A stretch of DNA of 64,000 nucleotides. It comes from Fuerstiella marisgermanici. GTDB taxonomy: Bacteria > Planctomycetota > Planctomycetia > Planctomycetales > Planctomycetaceae. Of the stretch, positions 25,006-33,769 are shown piece by piece. The notes beneath the pieces are model-generated. The model saw nothing but the letters and a program-made list of their open reading frames with translations. It was not told the origin of the DNA and searched no databases. The position numbers and the translations under genes are program-made. The stretch lies in NCBI RefSeq assembly GCF_001983935.1, contig NZ_CP017641.1, forward strand, positions 3,224,001 through 3,288,000, written 5' to 3'. Position 1 is the stretch's first letter; each line of letters begins with the position of its first letter.

Positions 25006-26907
25006 ATGGTAGATCGTCACCTCCTCCGCGAATTCAGTGTAGATGATGCAGAACTGGAAGCCGTCTTAGAAGGCTCGTTCGACGCACTCGATGAGGCAAT
25101 TCAAAACGAAGCCCACACTTACGACATTAACGACATTTTGCAGGGCACGGTGGTCCGCGTTGATGACGAAGAAGTGGTGGTCGACATCGGCTACAAAAGC
25201 GAAGGTGTCATTCAGCGTGAGGAATGGGAAGACGGCGAAAAACTGCCTTCGGCCGGTGAGCAGATTGAAGTTCTGCTGGAAGAGTTTGAAGACTCAATTG
25301 GCCTGATCGTTCTGTCGATGCGGAAAGCTCGCCGCGTCCGGGACTGGGAAGAAATCATCAAGACGCACGCCGAAGGCGATGTTGTCAGCGGACCTGTGGT
25401 TCGCAAAATCAAAGGCGGTCTGCTGGTACTTATCGGCCGCGAAATGGATGGCGACGACGTGGTCAAAAACGGCGTCAACGTGTTCCTGCCAGCCAGCCAG
25501 GTCGACGTGCGTCGTCCACCGGATATCGCCGACTACATCGGCCAGGACATCGAATGCATGATCCTGAAGATCGACGAAGCTCGCAAGAACATCGTCGTGT
25601 CTCGTCGCCGCCTGATCGAAGAAGAACGCGAACGCGAAAAGCAGGAACTGCTGAAGGTGCTGGAAGTGGGCACCATTCGCAAAGGTACAGTCAAGAACAT
25701 CGCGGACTTCGGTGCGTTTGTGGACCTTGGCGGTATCGACGGCCTGCTGCATATCACGGATATGAGCTGGGGACGAATCAATCATCCGACGGAAGTTGTC
25801 AAGATCGACGACGACATCGAAGTGATGGTTCTGAACATCGATTACGAAAAGGAAAAGATCGCTCTTGGCCTGAAGCAGAAGTCTGCCAGCCCATGGGAAA
25901 ACATTTCCGAAAAGTACCCGGTCGGTTCGCGCATTACGGGCGAAGTGGTCAACGTGCTGTCGTACGGTGCCTTTGTGAAGCTGGAAGACGGCATCGAAGG
26001 TCTGGTCCACATCAGCGAAATGTCGTGGACTCGCCGCATCAATCATCCTTCAGAACTGGTTGCGATTGGCGACGAAGTTGAAGTGATGGTGCTGGGCATC
26101 AACGAAGACAAGCAGGAAATTTCGCTCGGCATGAAGCAGACTCAGGAAAATCCCTGGGACAACGTGGCCGACAAATATCCATTGGGTAGCAAGGTCAAAG
26201 GAACCGTTCGAAACCTCACCAACTACGGTGCGTTTATCGAGCTGGAAGAAGGCGTCGACGGCCTGTTGCACATCAGCGACATGTCCTGGACTCGCAAGAT
26301 CTCTCACTCCAACGAAATGCTCAAGAAGGGCGAACCGCTGGAATGCGAAATCCTGTCGGTTGATCAGGAACGTCGCCGCATCGCACTGGGCCTGAAGCAA
26401 CTGGACGACGACCCATGGGAAACGACGATTCCAGAAAAGTACAGCCCCGGCCGTTCGGTCACGGGCAAGGTCACCAAGATCACCAACTTCGGCGTATTTG
26501 TCGAACTGGAAGACGAACTGGAAGGCCTGCTTCACGTTTCGGAATTGTCTGAAGACAAGATCGAACATCCGGAAACGATGGTGAAGGTTGGCGATGAACT
26601 GGAAGTCCGCATCCTTCGCGTCGACACAGCAGATCGCAAGATCGGTTTGAGCTGTCGTTCGGATGAAGAGATTCGCGAAGCGGCTGCCGCAGAAGCTGCT
26701 CAAGGTGGCGGCGGCGATGGTGGTGGTTCAGCTCCAGCTCGCAAGGTCGAAGACCTCAAGGGTGGAACCGGCGACAGCAGCAAGCCGCTGTTCAGCCTCG
26801 GTGGTTCTGCGGACGACTCGTCTGATGCAGACGACGGCGATGCAAAAGCTGAAGACGCCACAGAAGAAGAAAACTCGGACGAAGAAAAACCTTCTGAAGA
26901 GGGCTAA
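25006..26907 (+). CDS. rpsA: 30S ribosomal protein S1
   Basis: 633 residues with six S1 RNA-binding repeats. Repeats 3-6 show the classic pattern, for example KGTVKNIADFGAFVDLGG, TGEVVNVLSYGAFVKLED, KGTVRNLTNYGAFIELEE and TGKVTKITNFGVFVELED, each followed by G(L)LHIS-type ends. Repeats 1 and 2 are the divergent ribosome-docking type. The tail is acidic and Gly-rich (about residues 560-633). It binds mRNA at the 30S platform during initiation. Start: the frame is open to 24898, but ATG at 25006 begins the family-like sequence; there is no clear Shine-Dalgarno sequence, as is common for rpsA. Confidence 0.97.
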   Translation: MVDRHLLREFSVDDAELEAVLEGSFDALDEAIQNEAHTYDINDILQGTVVRVDDEEVVVDIGYKSEGVIQREEWEDGEKLPSAGEQIEVLLEEFEDSIGLIVLSMRKARRVRDWEEIIKTHAEGDVVSGPVVRKIKGGLLVLIGREMDGDDVVKNGVNVFLPASQVDVRRPPDIADYIGQDIECMILKIDEARKNIVVSRRRLIEEEREREKQELLKVLEVGTIRKGTVKNIADFGAFVDLGGIDGLLHITDMSWGRINHPTEVVKIDDDIEVMVLNIDYEKEKIALGLKQKSASPWENISEKYPVGSRITGEVVNVLSYGAFVKLEDGIEGLVHISEMSWTRRINHPSELVAIGDEVEVMVLGINEDKQEISLGMKQTQENPWDNVADKYPLGSKVKGTVRNLTNYGAFIELEEGVDGLLHISDMSWTRKISHSNEMLKKGEPLECEILSVDQERRRIALGLKQLDDDPWETTIPEKYSPGRSVTGKVTKITNFGVFVELEDELEGLLHVSELSEDKIEHPETMVKVGDELEVRILRVDTADRKIGLSCRSDEEIREAAAAEAAQGGGGDGGGSAPARKVEDLKGGTGDSSKPLFSLGGSADDSSDADDGDAKAEDATEEENSDEEKPSEEG

Positions 26908-26952
26908 TTCTTCCTGCCGTGAGCGGCGTCCGTCGCCACGACAATAGAGTGA

Positions 26953-26996
26953 ACGCAACAAGAGGGCGAGCCGTTAAGGTTCGCCCTCTTTGCGTT
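26953..26996. terminator. Bidirectional intrinsic terminator between convergent genes
   Basis: AGAGGGCGA (26961-26969) pairs with TCGCCCTCT (26981-26989). The stem is extended by ACGCAA…TTGCGT, and there are A/T runs on both sides. It lies between rpsA (plus) and the OleD-like gene (minus), so it can serve both. Confidence 0.85.
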
Positions 26997-27171
26997 GACA
27001 TTGCCCGGGCAGGCCCCGAAATTTCGCACGCAGGGCTGAACAAAAACTGGACGCAGCACGCGATTGGTGTGGCTTGCTGTTACTGTGTATTTCACTTGCT
27101 TTTATGGCCGAGGTGCATCGTCAGCACAACAGCGGGCGCAAAGACGGCAACAGGTCGCGGCCGACCAGCGG

Positions 27172-28167
27172 CTACACCATTCTGTTGATGTCAGTGGCCA
27201 ATCGCTGCATGCCCTCTTCCATCGATACAATCGGCGTATAGCCGAAGTCGCGTTTGGCTGCTTCGATGCTGTAGCTGTGCGAACTGGCCAGTTGTAAAGC
27301 CATAAAGCGTGTCATCGGTGGTTCACCGGGCAATGGCAGCCATGTCCATAACTTCTCCAGTCCTCGACCCACGCGATGGGCGGTCGCCAGCGAGATCGAT
27401 TTCTTTACGGGCGGCAGTTTCGCCAGTTCCAGAATCTGATCAATCCAGGACCATAGGTTCACAGCTTCCGGCTCGTTAACAAAATACGCATTGCCGGCGG
27501 CGGAGACTGTTTCACGTAGCGATGCTTCTGCCTGCAGGTGAGCGGCCGCTGCGTTTTCGACGTTCGCGACAGACACAACGTTGGTACCGTCGCCGACGCG
27601 CCGCAGTCGTCCGGATTTTGCCTTCTGCAGCAGGCGAGGGATCAGGTGATTATCGCGAGCCCCCCAAATCAGATGCGGCCGCAGTGATACCGTTCGAAAA
27701 CTATCATCGTCGTTGGCAGCCAGCACGGACTGTTCAGCCAGAGCTTTGGAATGAGGATAGTGGCACAGCCATTCGCTGGGATAAGCCAGCGATTCATCGG
27801 CATCGATGTGCTCTTCGCCGTCAAACACAACGCTCGGCGAACTGGTATATATTAACCTCTGAACACCCGCCTGCCGAGCCGCCTCGATGACGTTGGTCGT
27901 TCCAATCGTGTTGGGGCCGTGATAATGCTGCCACGTTCCCCAGACACCGGGAACGGCCGCGACGTGGAACACGCAGTCCATACCTTCGCACGCTGTTGCG
28001 ACAGCCTGGCGGTCCTGCAGGTCACCGTTAACGACGTGGACATTCAGGCGGTCCAGAGTCGCGTATTTGCCCCGGCAGAAAACGCGTACCTCATGGCCAG
28101 CGTCCAGCAACTGTTCGACGATGTATAGGCCGAGGAACCCGCCTCCGCCGGTAACGAGTGCTTTCAT
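27172..28167 (-). CDS. oleD: OleD-like 2-alkyl-3-oxoalkanoate reductase (3-beta-HSD-type SDR)
   Basis: 331 residues of the extended short-chain dehydrogenase family. The NAD(P) Rossmann motif GGGGFLG is at residues 7-13, and the catalytic YPHSK (Tyr/Lys pair) is near 147-151, preceded by TSSPSVVFDG (catalytic Ser). The body matches what I remember of bacterial OleD/3-beta-hydroxysteroid dehydrogenase-like proteins (SLRPHLIWGARDNHLIPRL, GEPPMTRF, RDFGY). OleD reduces the beta-keto acid intermediate in long-chain olefin synthesis. No OleA, OleB or OleC gene is in the window, so an orphan NAD-dependent epimerase or sterol-like dehydrogenase role remains possible. Confidence 0.85.
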   Translation of the reverse strand: MKALVTGGGGFLGLYIVEQLLDAGHEVRVFCRGKYATLDRLNVHVVNGDLQDRQAVATACEGMDCVFHVAAVPGVWGTWQHYHGPNTIGTTNVIEAARQAGVQRLIYTSSPSVVFDGEEHIDADESLAYPSEWLCHYPHSKALAEQSVLAANDDDSFRTVSLRPHLIWGARDNHLIPRLLQKAKSGRLRRVGDGTNVVSVANVENAAAAHLQAEASLRETVSAAGNAYFVNEPEAVNLWSWIDQILELAKLPPVKKSISLATAHRVGRGLEKLWTWLPLPGEPPMTRFMALQLASSHSYSIEAAKRDFGYTPIVSMEEGMQRLATDINRMV

Positions 28168-28391
28168 GGTGGCAGCTTAGCGGTTGCACGGCACCAATCA
28201 ATCGTCGAAATCCAACTCAAATTCAGCTCGGTCGTTCCGGTCGCCGCGATTGTAGCCTGGTCAGTCGGGGGACTGTGCCCGCCCAGACGAAATTCCTCGC
28301 CCCTCGGGTGGCAAGTCACTCTGCATATTGTCCGATCACGTCTGTGCGGTCTGCTCTGCAACGTCTACAGTCATGGGAAGCACGAATAGCG

Positions 28392-28802
28392 ATGAATGGA
28401 ATTGTTTTCACTGCATTGAATGAGATGGTTGAACGGACTTTCGGGCTGGAAGCCTGGGACGCATTGCTGCAACGAACGGGGCAATCCGGAATCTTCCCCA
28501 CTGCCAGCAGCTATCCGGACGACGGCATCATGGAACTGCTGACGGCTCTGGCGGCACAGCAACGAGTGCCGTTGCCAGACGTCACGCGAATGTTCGGCGA
28601 GTTTCTTTTCACGGCGTTTCAAAAAGGCGACCGAGCAAAAATGCCCGAGGGTGATTCGGTTGACGAAATTTTGATGTCCGTCGATGAAGCCATCCTTGCC
28701 ACCGTGGCAAAACAGTTTCCGACAGCAACGCTGCCTCGGTTCAACGTCGACGTCCGACACACAACACGCCGCATGGTCATGACGATGCGATCCGGGGCCT
28801 GA
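28392..28802 (+). CDS. H-NOX-like protein, truncated and lacking the heme ligand
   Basis: 136 residues. The first 115 follow the H-NOX (heme-nitric oxide/oxygen binding) fold closely: MNGIVFTALNEMVERTFGLEAWDALL, then MFGEFLFTAF near 67-76 and LPRF near 114. In H-NOX proteins the proximal heme His occurs in a segment like MGIHDVIHLEV; here it reads MSVDEAILATV, with Leu102 at the His position. The protein stops at MTMRSGA, where the family has the YxSxR propionate-binding motif, so Tyr and Arg are also missing and about 45 C-terminal residues are lost. Heme binding looks unlikely. It may be a degenerate gene or a non-heme derivative. The start at 28392 gives the family-like N-terminus. Confidence 0.75.
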   Translation: MNGIVFTALNEMVERTFGLEAWDALLQRTGQSGIFPTASSYPDDGIMELLTALAAQQRVPLPDVTRMFGEFLFTAFQKGDRAKMPEGDSVDEILMSVDEAILATVAKQFPTATLPRFNVDVRHTTRRMVMTMRSGA

Positions 28803-28893
28803 AACTGATTCACGGGGACCGGCCCCAAGACACGCGAACGCCTTGCCGCTTGCCACGTTGACTGTCACTAAACCGTAGCGGAGGAATTCCGAT

Positions 28894-31800
28894 TCACTCT
28901 GGCGCGACGATCCAGGCCAACAGGTCCAGCACTTCGTCGCGAGTCATCGTGTTCAGCAGCCCTTCCGGCATAATAGAAATCTTCGATTCTTCGCGTTCAT
29001 CGATCTCTGACTTCGCGATTTCAACCATCGCCGCATTCTTGTCCAGCGGGCTGGCGGCCAGCTTGATAACATCGTCCGTTTCCTCAATAACGACGCCACT
29101 GTGCAGCTTGCCCGCCGCGGTGATGATGATCTGAGTTCGATACTGCTGCTCGATGTCTTTCGACGGCTGCAGCATTGATGTCAGTACGTCCTGCGGCGTC
29201 AACTTTCCGGCGGCGATTTTTTCGCGGACCGTCTTGAGATCCGGACCGACACTTCCCCCGTCGCCGTTCATCTTGTGGCATTGCTGGCAGGAAACGTCTT
29301 TAAACAGCGACTTGCCACGATCGTGGTTGCGGTCCGCCTCGCTTAGCTTCGCCACGGCCGGTGCAAGTTCTTCCGGTTTCCACTTGCGTATAAACTGCCG
29401 TTGAGGAATCTCACTGGCTTCCACTTCGCTCTGCTGGTTCATGGCGTCGAGCGGGATGTCGCTGATGTCGTTCACGATGTGAAGCGTGCCCCACATCGTT
29501 CGCCAGTGGCCGGGGAACGTGCAAACGTATTGATAGTCGGCGGCTTCATCAGCAGCTGTTAGTTGCAACTTTTCGCGTTGACCAGGCTGCAGCATACCGG
29601 TGCCGCTCACAACCTTGTCGCTGTCGGGGATGAACTGTTTGGCAAACGCGTCGGGGGAAGCTCCCATTTTTTCAGCAAGAATACCGACCTCGGTTCGCGA
29701 ATCGGGCAGCGTGACCACCAGGTTATGCGGCATGATGTCGACGTTGTCCAGCACGATTTCAAACGGCTTTCCGGCCTGCACGTACAGATCGGTGCGATCG
29801 TACGCCATGCGATGAGGCACCGGCCTGACGATAAGCACATCGATCGCCAGTTCGCTGATTTTGCGGCGCAGGCTGAGAGCTTCTGCGCGTGGCAGCGTGG
29901 TGGATAGATCGCGAGCCAGTTGAATCGCGTCCAACACACCGCCTTCCGTGCGTTCTTTAGCCGGGACGGATTCGATCCACTTGATGAGTTCGTCGATGAC
30001 AGAGCGCGTTTCTTTGGCGGGCAGGTTGCTGCGGTTCAGCTTCTGAGCGGCCCTGACAGCGACGTCTCGGTATTCCGCTTGGATCATCAGCGGCTGCAAC
30101 GACCGAAACGTTTCCAGATCGCGGTTCGGGATTGAAGCAAGGGCCAGCGCGGCGGAGCGTCGGATGGATGCTTTAGGATCGCTTGAGCCCGCCGTCAGCA
30201 GAAGCTGAATACGATCGTAGAGAGATTCGCGAACGCTGGCGTCCTGAATCAACGGGACAGCTTCGAGCAGTGCGTCGAGTTTTCCTTCGTCCGTTTTGGC
30301 TTCGTTCCACAACAGATCGGCCGAACCGTCAGCGGCGATCAAAGCCACCGTGGCGACTTTTCGCGTGATGTCGCGGTTGGCCGATTCAGCCAGCGATGCG
30401 ATCTGGTCGCGTTTCGGTTTCAGTGCCGCGGCCGGCGTCATGCTGATCATGTGAGTCATGTCAGCGATGATGTGATCGGCGTGTCTTAGTTCGGATTCAT
30501 CGAGCCGCCGGATCGCTGACAGAGTTTCCGTCACCATATCCGTGCCGCGCAGTTTGCCGAGGCCGTTGATGGCTTCCATGCGATAGCTGTGGACGATGCC
30601 TTCTCGCGAAAGCAGTTCGGTGTAAACCGGTTCGCTGCGTTTCATGCCCAGCAGGTCGGGCGTGGAAACTCGGCTGACGATGTATTCGACGGCTTTCGGG
30701 TTCCCGACAGCAAACGGCTGCCCGGTCCCCAACGACGGCAGCCAGTACGGTTCGAGCGAGCGGATGGTATGCCGCAGCGTGTAGTCGATGTAGTAATCGG
30801 TGGGATGCTTGAGTGCTTCGAGAGCGATCTCGGCGGCTTCCGGGGTTTCGAAGAAGCTAAGAGCACGGACGGCTTCCAGTCGGACTCGGGGGTGTTCGTC
30901 GTTGATCGACCGGCGAAGCAGACCCAACGTTGACAGCCCGTCGGGCGCGAATGGGCGATTTTTCTCAATGCTGCTGAGATAATTCCCTTTCGGATCGTTC
31001 GCAATAGTGATACCGAGTGGCGAGTCTAAACGTTTACGCCAATACCCCAGAACTCTCGTAGCGGCAGAACGAACCCTGTAATTGTCACTCGCCAAGCCGT
31101 ACAACAAGGTCACGGCGCTCACGGTTCGGGTAAATTCAATCTCCGATGAGATCGCATCGTGATGCTGCAGGACCCAGAGGGCTTCCAACGAGTAATGGTC
31201 AAATCTGGGATCGTCACCATCCAATGATTCTATCCACGCCATCAGCGCATCGACAACTTCGCGAGTCTCAAACTCCCGCAACTTCAACCTCGCTCGATAC
31301 CGTACACGGTCTTCCGGTTCGGCCAGCAACCTCACCAGCGCATCAACATCGCCTTCGTCAATATCTGGTGGCGTTAAGAGATCTCGTCCCTTCGCCGTCA
31401 CTCGCCAGATGCGGCCGTGAGTCTTGTCTCGGTTCGGGTCTCGCAGACTGTGCTGCATGTGGCCGATTAGTGGGTTGAACCAATCGACGACGTATAACGC
31501 TCCGTCGCCGCCGAATTCCAGATCTACCGGGCGGAAGTTGCGGTCGGTGGAATACAGCAGCGGTTCGATTTCTTTGCCTTCGAAACCGCTTCCGACCTCT
31601 TTGACCGTGTGCTGCATAATTCCCTGAAAGCCGATCACGTTATTCAGCAAAAAATTGCCCTGAGCTTCCGGCGGAAAGTGGCGGCTGCTGACGAACTCGC
31701 AGCCCGATGTCGGGCGGACTCGCTTGGGAAACCACTGCTTCATCTGTTCCTGATAGGCGAATCGAAACGGACCGAAATCTTTCTGGCCGGTGTACTGCGG

Positions 31801-33507
31801 AGCCTTCGTGCTTAATGCTGTTCCAAAATAGTTTTCGCCACCGGATGCGTCGGAGACAAACGTCTGCCCCCATGCGTCGAAGGCCGATCCCCATGGGTTG
31901 GCGAAGTTGTAATGAATGAAGGTTTCCAACTTTTCGCGAGTTGGGTCGTAGCGGTAGACCGCTCCGTAAGCATTTCGTACCGGACCATACGGCGTTTCCA
32001 CTTGAGTCACATGAAACGTGCCTTCGTGCATGTACAGTCCGCCGCCTGGTCCCCAGGTGAAAGCTCCGATGGCGTGGTGCGAATCGGCGGAATCGAATCC
32101 GTGCAGCACGAGCCTGCGTTCGTCACCAACCAGATCGCCGTTAGTGTCACGGATGTGCATCAGGTTCGGTTCCTGAGCGACATAGATTCCGCCGTCGCCC
32201 AGTTCAAAACCAGTGGGCAGATGCAGGCCGTCGGCAAAGACGGTTTGCTTGTCGGCCTCGCCGTCGCCATCGGTGTCTTCGAGGATCAGAATTTTATCGT
32301 TGGGCTTGTTCGGTGGCAGGTACTGCGGATACGACGGCATCGTCGCGACCCAGCAGCGGCCCTTCAGATCAAATGTGATCTGGACGGGATTCTTAAGGTC
32401 TGGGAAGTTAATCTCGCTGGCAAACAGATTGACTTCATAGCCATCCTGGACGACGAATTTCTTCGCGGCTTCGTCGGGAGGCAGAATTCGCACCGGCTGT
32501 TTGAAGTTGGTCGGCACGTCGTACAGCGGCCGAGTTCCGCTATCGTCGATGCTGGCTGGCACTGTTTCACCCCGAGCCACCTTCCAGATCCGAGCGTCTC
32601 GCACGGCCGTCATGTCGTCGAGCTTACCTCGTTCGTTTTCGATGACGTAGGCGTCGGTGTAGGGAGGGTTACCGTGATCGCGCTGAGAACGACCGCCATA
32701 GATGTAGTATCCGTTGACGGCTCGATAGCGGTGAAAGAACTGGAAGTTTTTTTCGAGCACCTCAGCGCGAAGAGGTTCGAGTTTGTCGGACCAGTCTGGT
32801 GACTTTCCGAACAGCCCTTGCATCAACAAAGGAGCCATCGCCTTGTAGCCGTCTTCCGAAAGGTGCACGCTGTTGAAGGTTAGGTTCTCTTCATGCTGCT
32901 GGTACAGGTCCAGCGTCGGATGAAACAAATCGACAAACGACACCTCATGCTTGTCAGCGAGTTGCTGCATCGCTCGCGTATAGAGCTTCAGATTTTCATT
33001 CGTTGCCGAACCGTCCGGCCAATGCGGATTGTCGGTGTCCTCAGCCGCAATCGGAGACATCAGTACCAGCTTCGGAGGGGCTTCTCCGTTGTAATTCTGG
33101 CTCAGCGTGTGAGTGACAAACGCTTCCAGTTCGGCTTTAAACGTCGGCAGTCCCTTTGGCCCGGCGAACGATTCGTTGAAACCGAAGAAGGCCAGAATCA
33201 CGTCCGCCTGTTGCATGGTCAGGTGTTGATCGGGCGTGCCGAAATCCAGCGAACGAGGCCGAAAACGAACTTCATCGGCGGAATAGCCGAGGTTCCTGAC
33301 AACCAGATCGTGTTCTGGAAACTGCGCATGGAGCAGCGTTTCGAAGTATCCGAAATGCTGCATCCGTTCGGCCAGCGTATTGCCAATCAGGCAGACATGG
33401 TCACCTCTGTTCAGCACCAATCGATCGGACGCCGCGACTTTTTCGGCTGGTGTAGTTCCTGCCAGCAGAACAAGTAAGAGCGTGAAGGTTTTCAGAAAAT
33501 GAATCAT
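28894..33507 (-). CDS. Secreted SGNH / propeller dehydrogenase / HEAT / cupredoxin / c-heme fusion
   Basis: About 1537 residues with a signal peptide (MIHFLKTFTLLLVLLAG). Domains in order: an SGNH-type lipase/esterase (LIGNTLAERM… to VHLSEDGY, about 40-260); a PVC-type 'membrane-bound dehydrogenase' propeller with calcium-like DTDGDGEAD (about 350-750); HEAT-like repeats (about 750-1200); an azurin-like cupredoxin with ligands His (MPHNLV), Cys and His (YVCTFPGHW) and Met (TMWGTL); and a C-terminal PVC heme domain with CQQCH near 1405. It would act outside the cytoplasm as a multi-step oxidising enzyme; the substrate is unknown. The frame opens at 33591, but that region is a terminator; ATG at 33507 (or 33531) fits the signal peptide. 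Confidence 0.9.
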   Translation of the reverse strand: MIHFLKTFTLLLVLLAGTTPAEKVAASDRLVLNRGDHVCLIGNTLAERMQHFGYFETLLHAQFPEHDLVVRNLGYSADEVRFRPRSLDFGTPDQHLTMQQADVILAFFGFNESFAGPKGLPTFKAELEAFVTHTLSQNYNGEAPPKLVLMSPIAAEDTDNPHWPDGSATNENLKLYTRAMQQLADKHEVSFVDLFHPTLDLYQQHEENLTFNSVHLSEDGYKAMAPLLMQGLFGKSPDWSDKLEPLRAEVLEKNFQFFHRYRAVNGYYIYGGRSQRDHGNPPYTDAYVIENERGKLDDMTAVRDARIWKVARGETVPASIDDSGTRPLYDVPTNFKQPVRILPPDEAAKKFVVQDGYEVNLFASEINFPDLKNPVQITFDLKGRCWVATMPSYPQYLPPNKPNDKILILEDTDGDGEADKQTVFADGLHLPTGFELGDGGIYVAQEPNLMHIRDTNGDLVGDERRLVLHGFDSADSHHAIGAFTWGPGGGLYMHEGTFHVTQVETPYGPVRNAYGAVYRYDPTREKLETFIHYNFANPWGSAFDAWGQTFVSDASGGENYFGTALSTKAPQYTGQKDFGPFRFAYQEQMKQWFPKRVRPTSGCEFVSSRHFPPEAQGNFLLNNVIGFQGIMQHTVKEVGSGFEGKEIEPLLYSTDRNFRPVDLEFGGDGALYVVDWFNPLIGHMQHSLRDPNRDKTHGRIWRVTAKGRDLLTPPDIDEGDVDALVRLLAEPEDRVRYRARLKLREFETREVVDALMAWIESLDGDDPRFDHYSLEALWVLQHHDAISSEIEFTRTVSAVTLLYGLASDNYRVRSAATRVLGYWRKRLDSPLGITIANDPKGNYLSSIEKNRPFAPDGLSTLGLLRRSINDEHPRVRLEAVRALSFFETPEAAEIALEALKHPTDYYIDYTLRHTIRSLEPYWLPSLGTGQPFAVGNPKAVEYIVSRVSTPDLLGMKRSEPVYTELLSREGIVHSYRMEAINGLGKLRGTDMVTETLSAIRRLDESELRHADHIIADMTHMISMTPAAALKPKRDQIASLAESANRDITRKVATVALIAADGSADLLWNEAKTDEGKLDALLEAVPLIQDASVRESLYDRIQLLLTAGSSDPKASIRRSAALALASIPNRDLETFRSLQPLMIQAEYRDVAVRAAQKLNRSNLPAKETRSVIDELIKWIESVPAKERTEGGVLDAIQLARDLSTTLPRAEALSLRRKISELAIDVLIVRPVPHRMAYDRTDLYVQAGKPFEIVLDNVDIMPHNLVVTLPDSRTEVGILAEKMGASPDAFAKQFIPDSDKVVSGTGMLQPGQREKLQLTAADEAADYQYVCTFPGHWRTMWGTLHIVNDISDIPLDAMNQQSEVEASEIPQRQFIRKWKPEELAPAVAKLSEADRNHDRGKSLFKDVSCQQCHKMNGDGGSVGPDLKTVREKIAAGKLTPQDVLTSMLQPSKDIEQQYRTQIIITAAGKLHSGVVIEETDDVIKLAASPLDKNAAMVEIAKSEIDEREESKISIMPEGLLNTMTRDEVLDLLAWIVAPE

Positions 33508-33548
33508 GAGCCAATCGCATCTGTTGTGCATTGCAAATACCCCAAACG

Positions 33549-33577
33549 AAAAAGGGCACCGGTATGATACCGGTGCC
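33549..33577 (-). terminator. Intrinsic terminator downstream of the YTV gene
   Basis: GGCACCGGTAT and ATACCGGTGCC form an 11-bp perfect stem around a single base (33555-33577), followed on the minus strand by CTTTTT. It lies just upstream of the c-heme fusion gene and separates it from the YTV gene. Confidence 0.85.
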
Positions 33578-33769
33578 GCGAGGGGACGCATCAGGAATTT
33601 GGAAGGAAGGGAGATGCAGAAGGGAGCTAATCACCATGAAAGGAGAAGGGGAAAGGTGACATGCCGTCAGCCCGGATGGGGAAGGGGTAAGCTGACGGTG
33701 ATGCTTTCAAGTGTCTCAAAAAATGAGTCGTCACAATCTGAAGTTATGGGTTTCAGATCACTTCAACAA

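Noticed and set aside
25294-26703. Long minus-strand frames opposite rpsA
   Set aside because: The S1 repeats on the plus strand are certain; the opposite frames follow from codon bias.
31912-32802. 296-codon plus-strand frame inside the c-heme fusion gene
   Set aside because: Antisense to the propeller domain; no start signals or motifs of its own.
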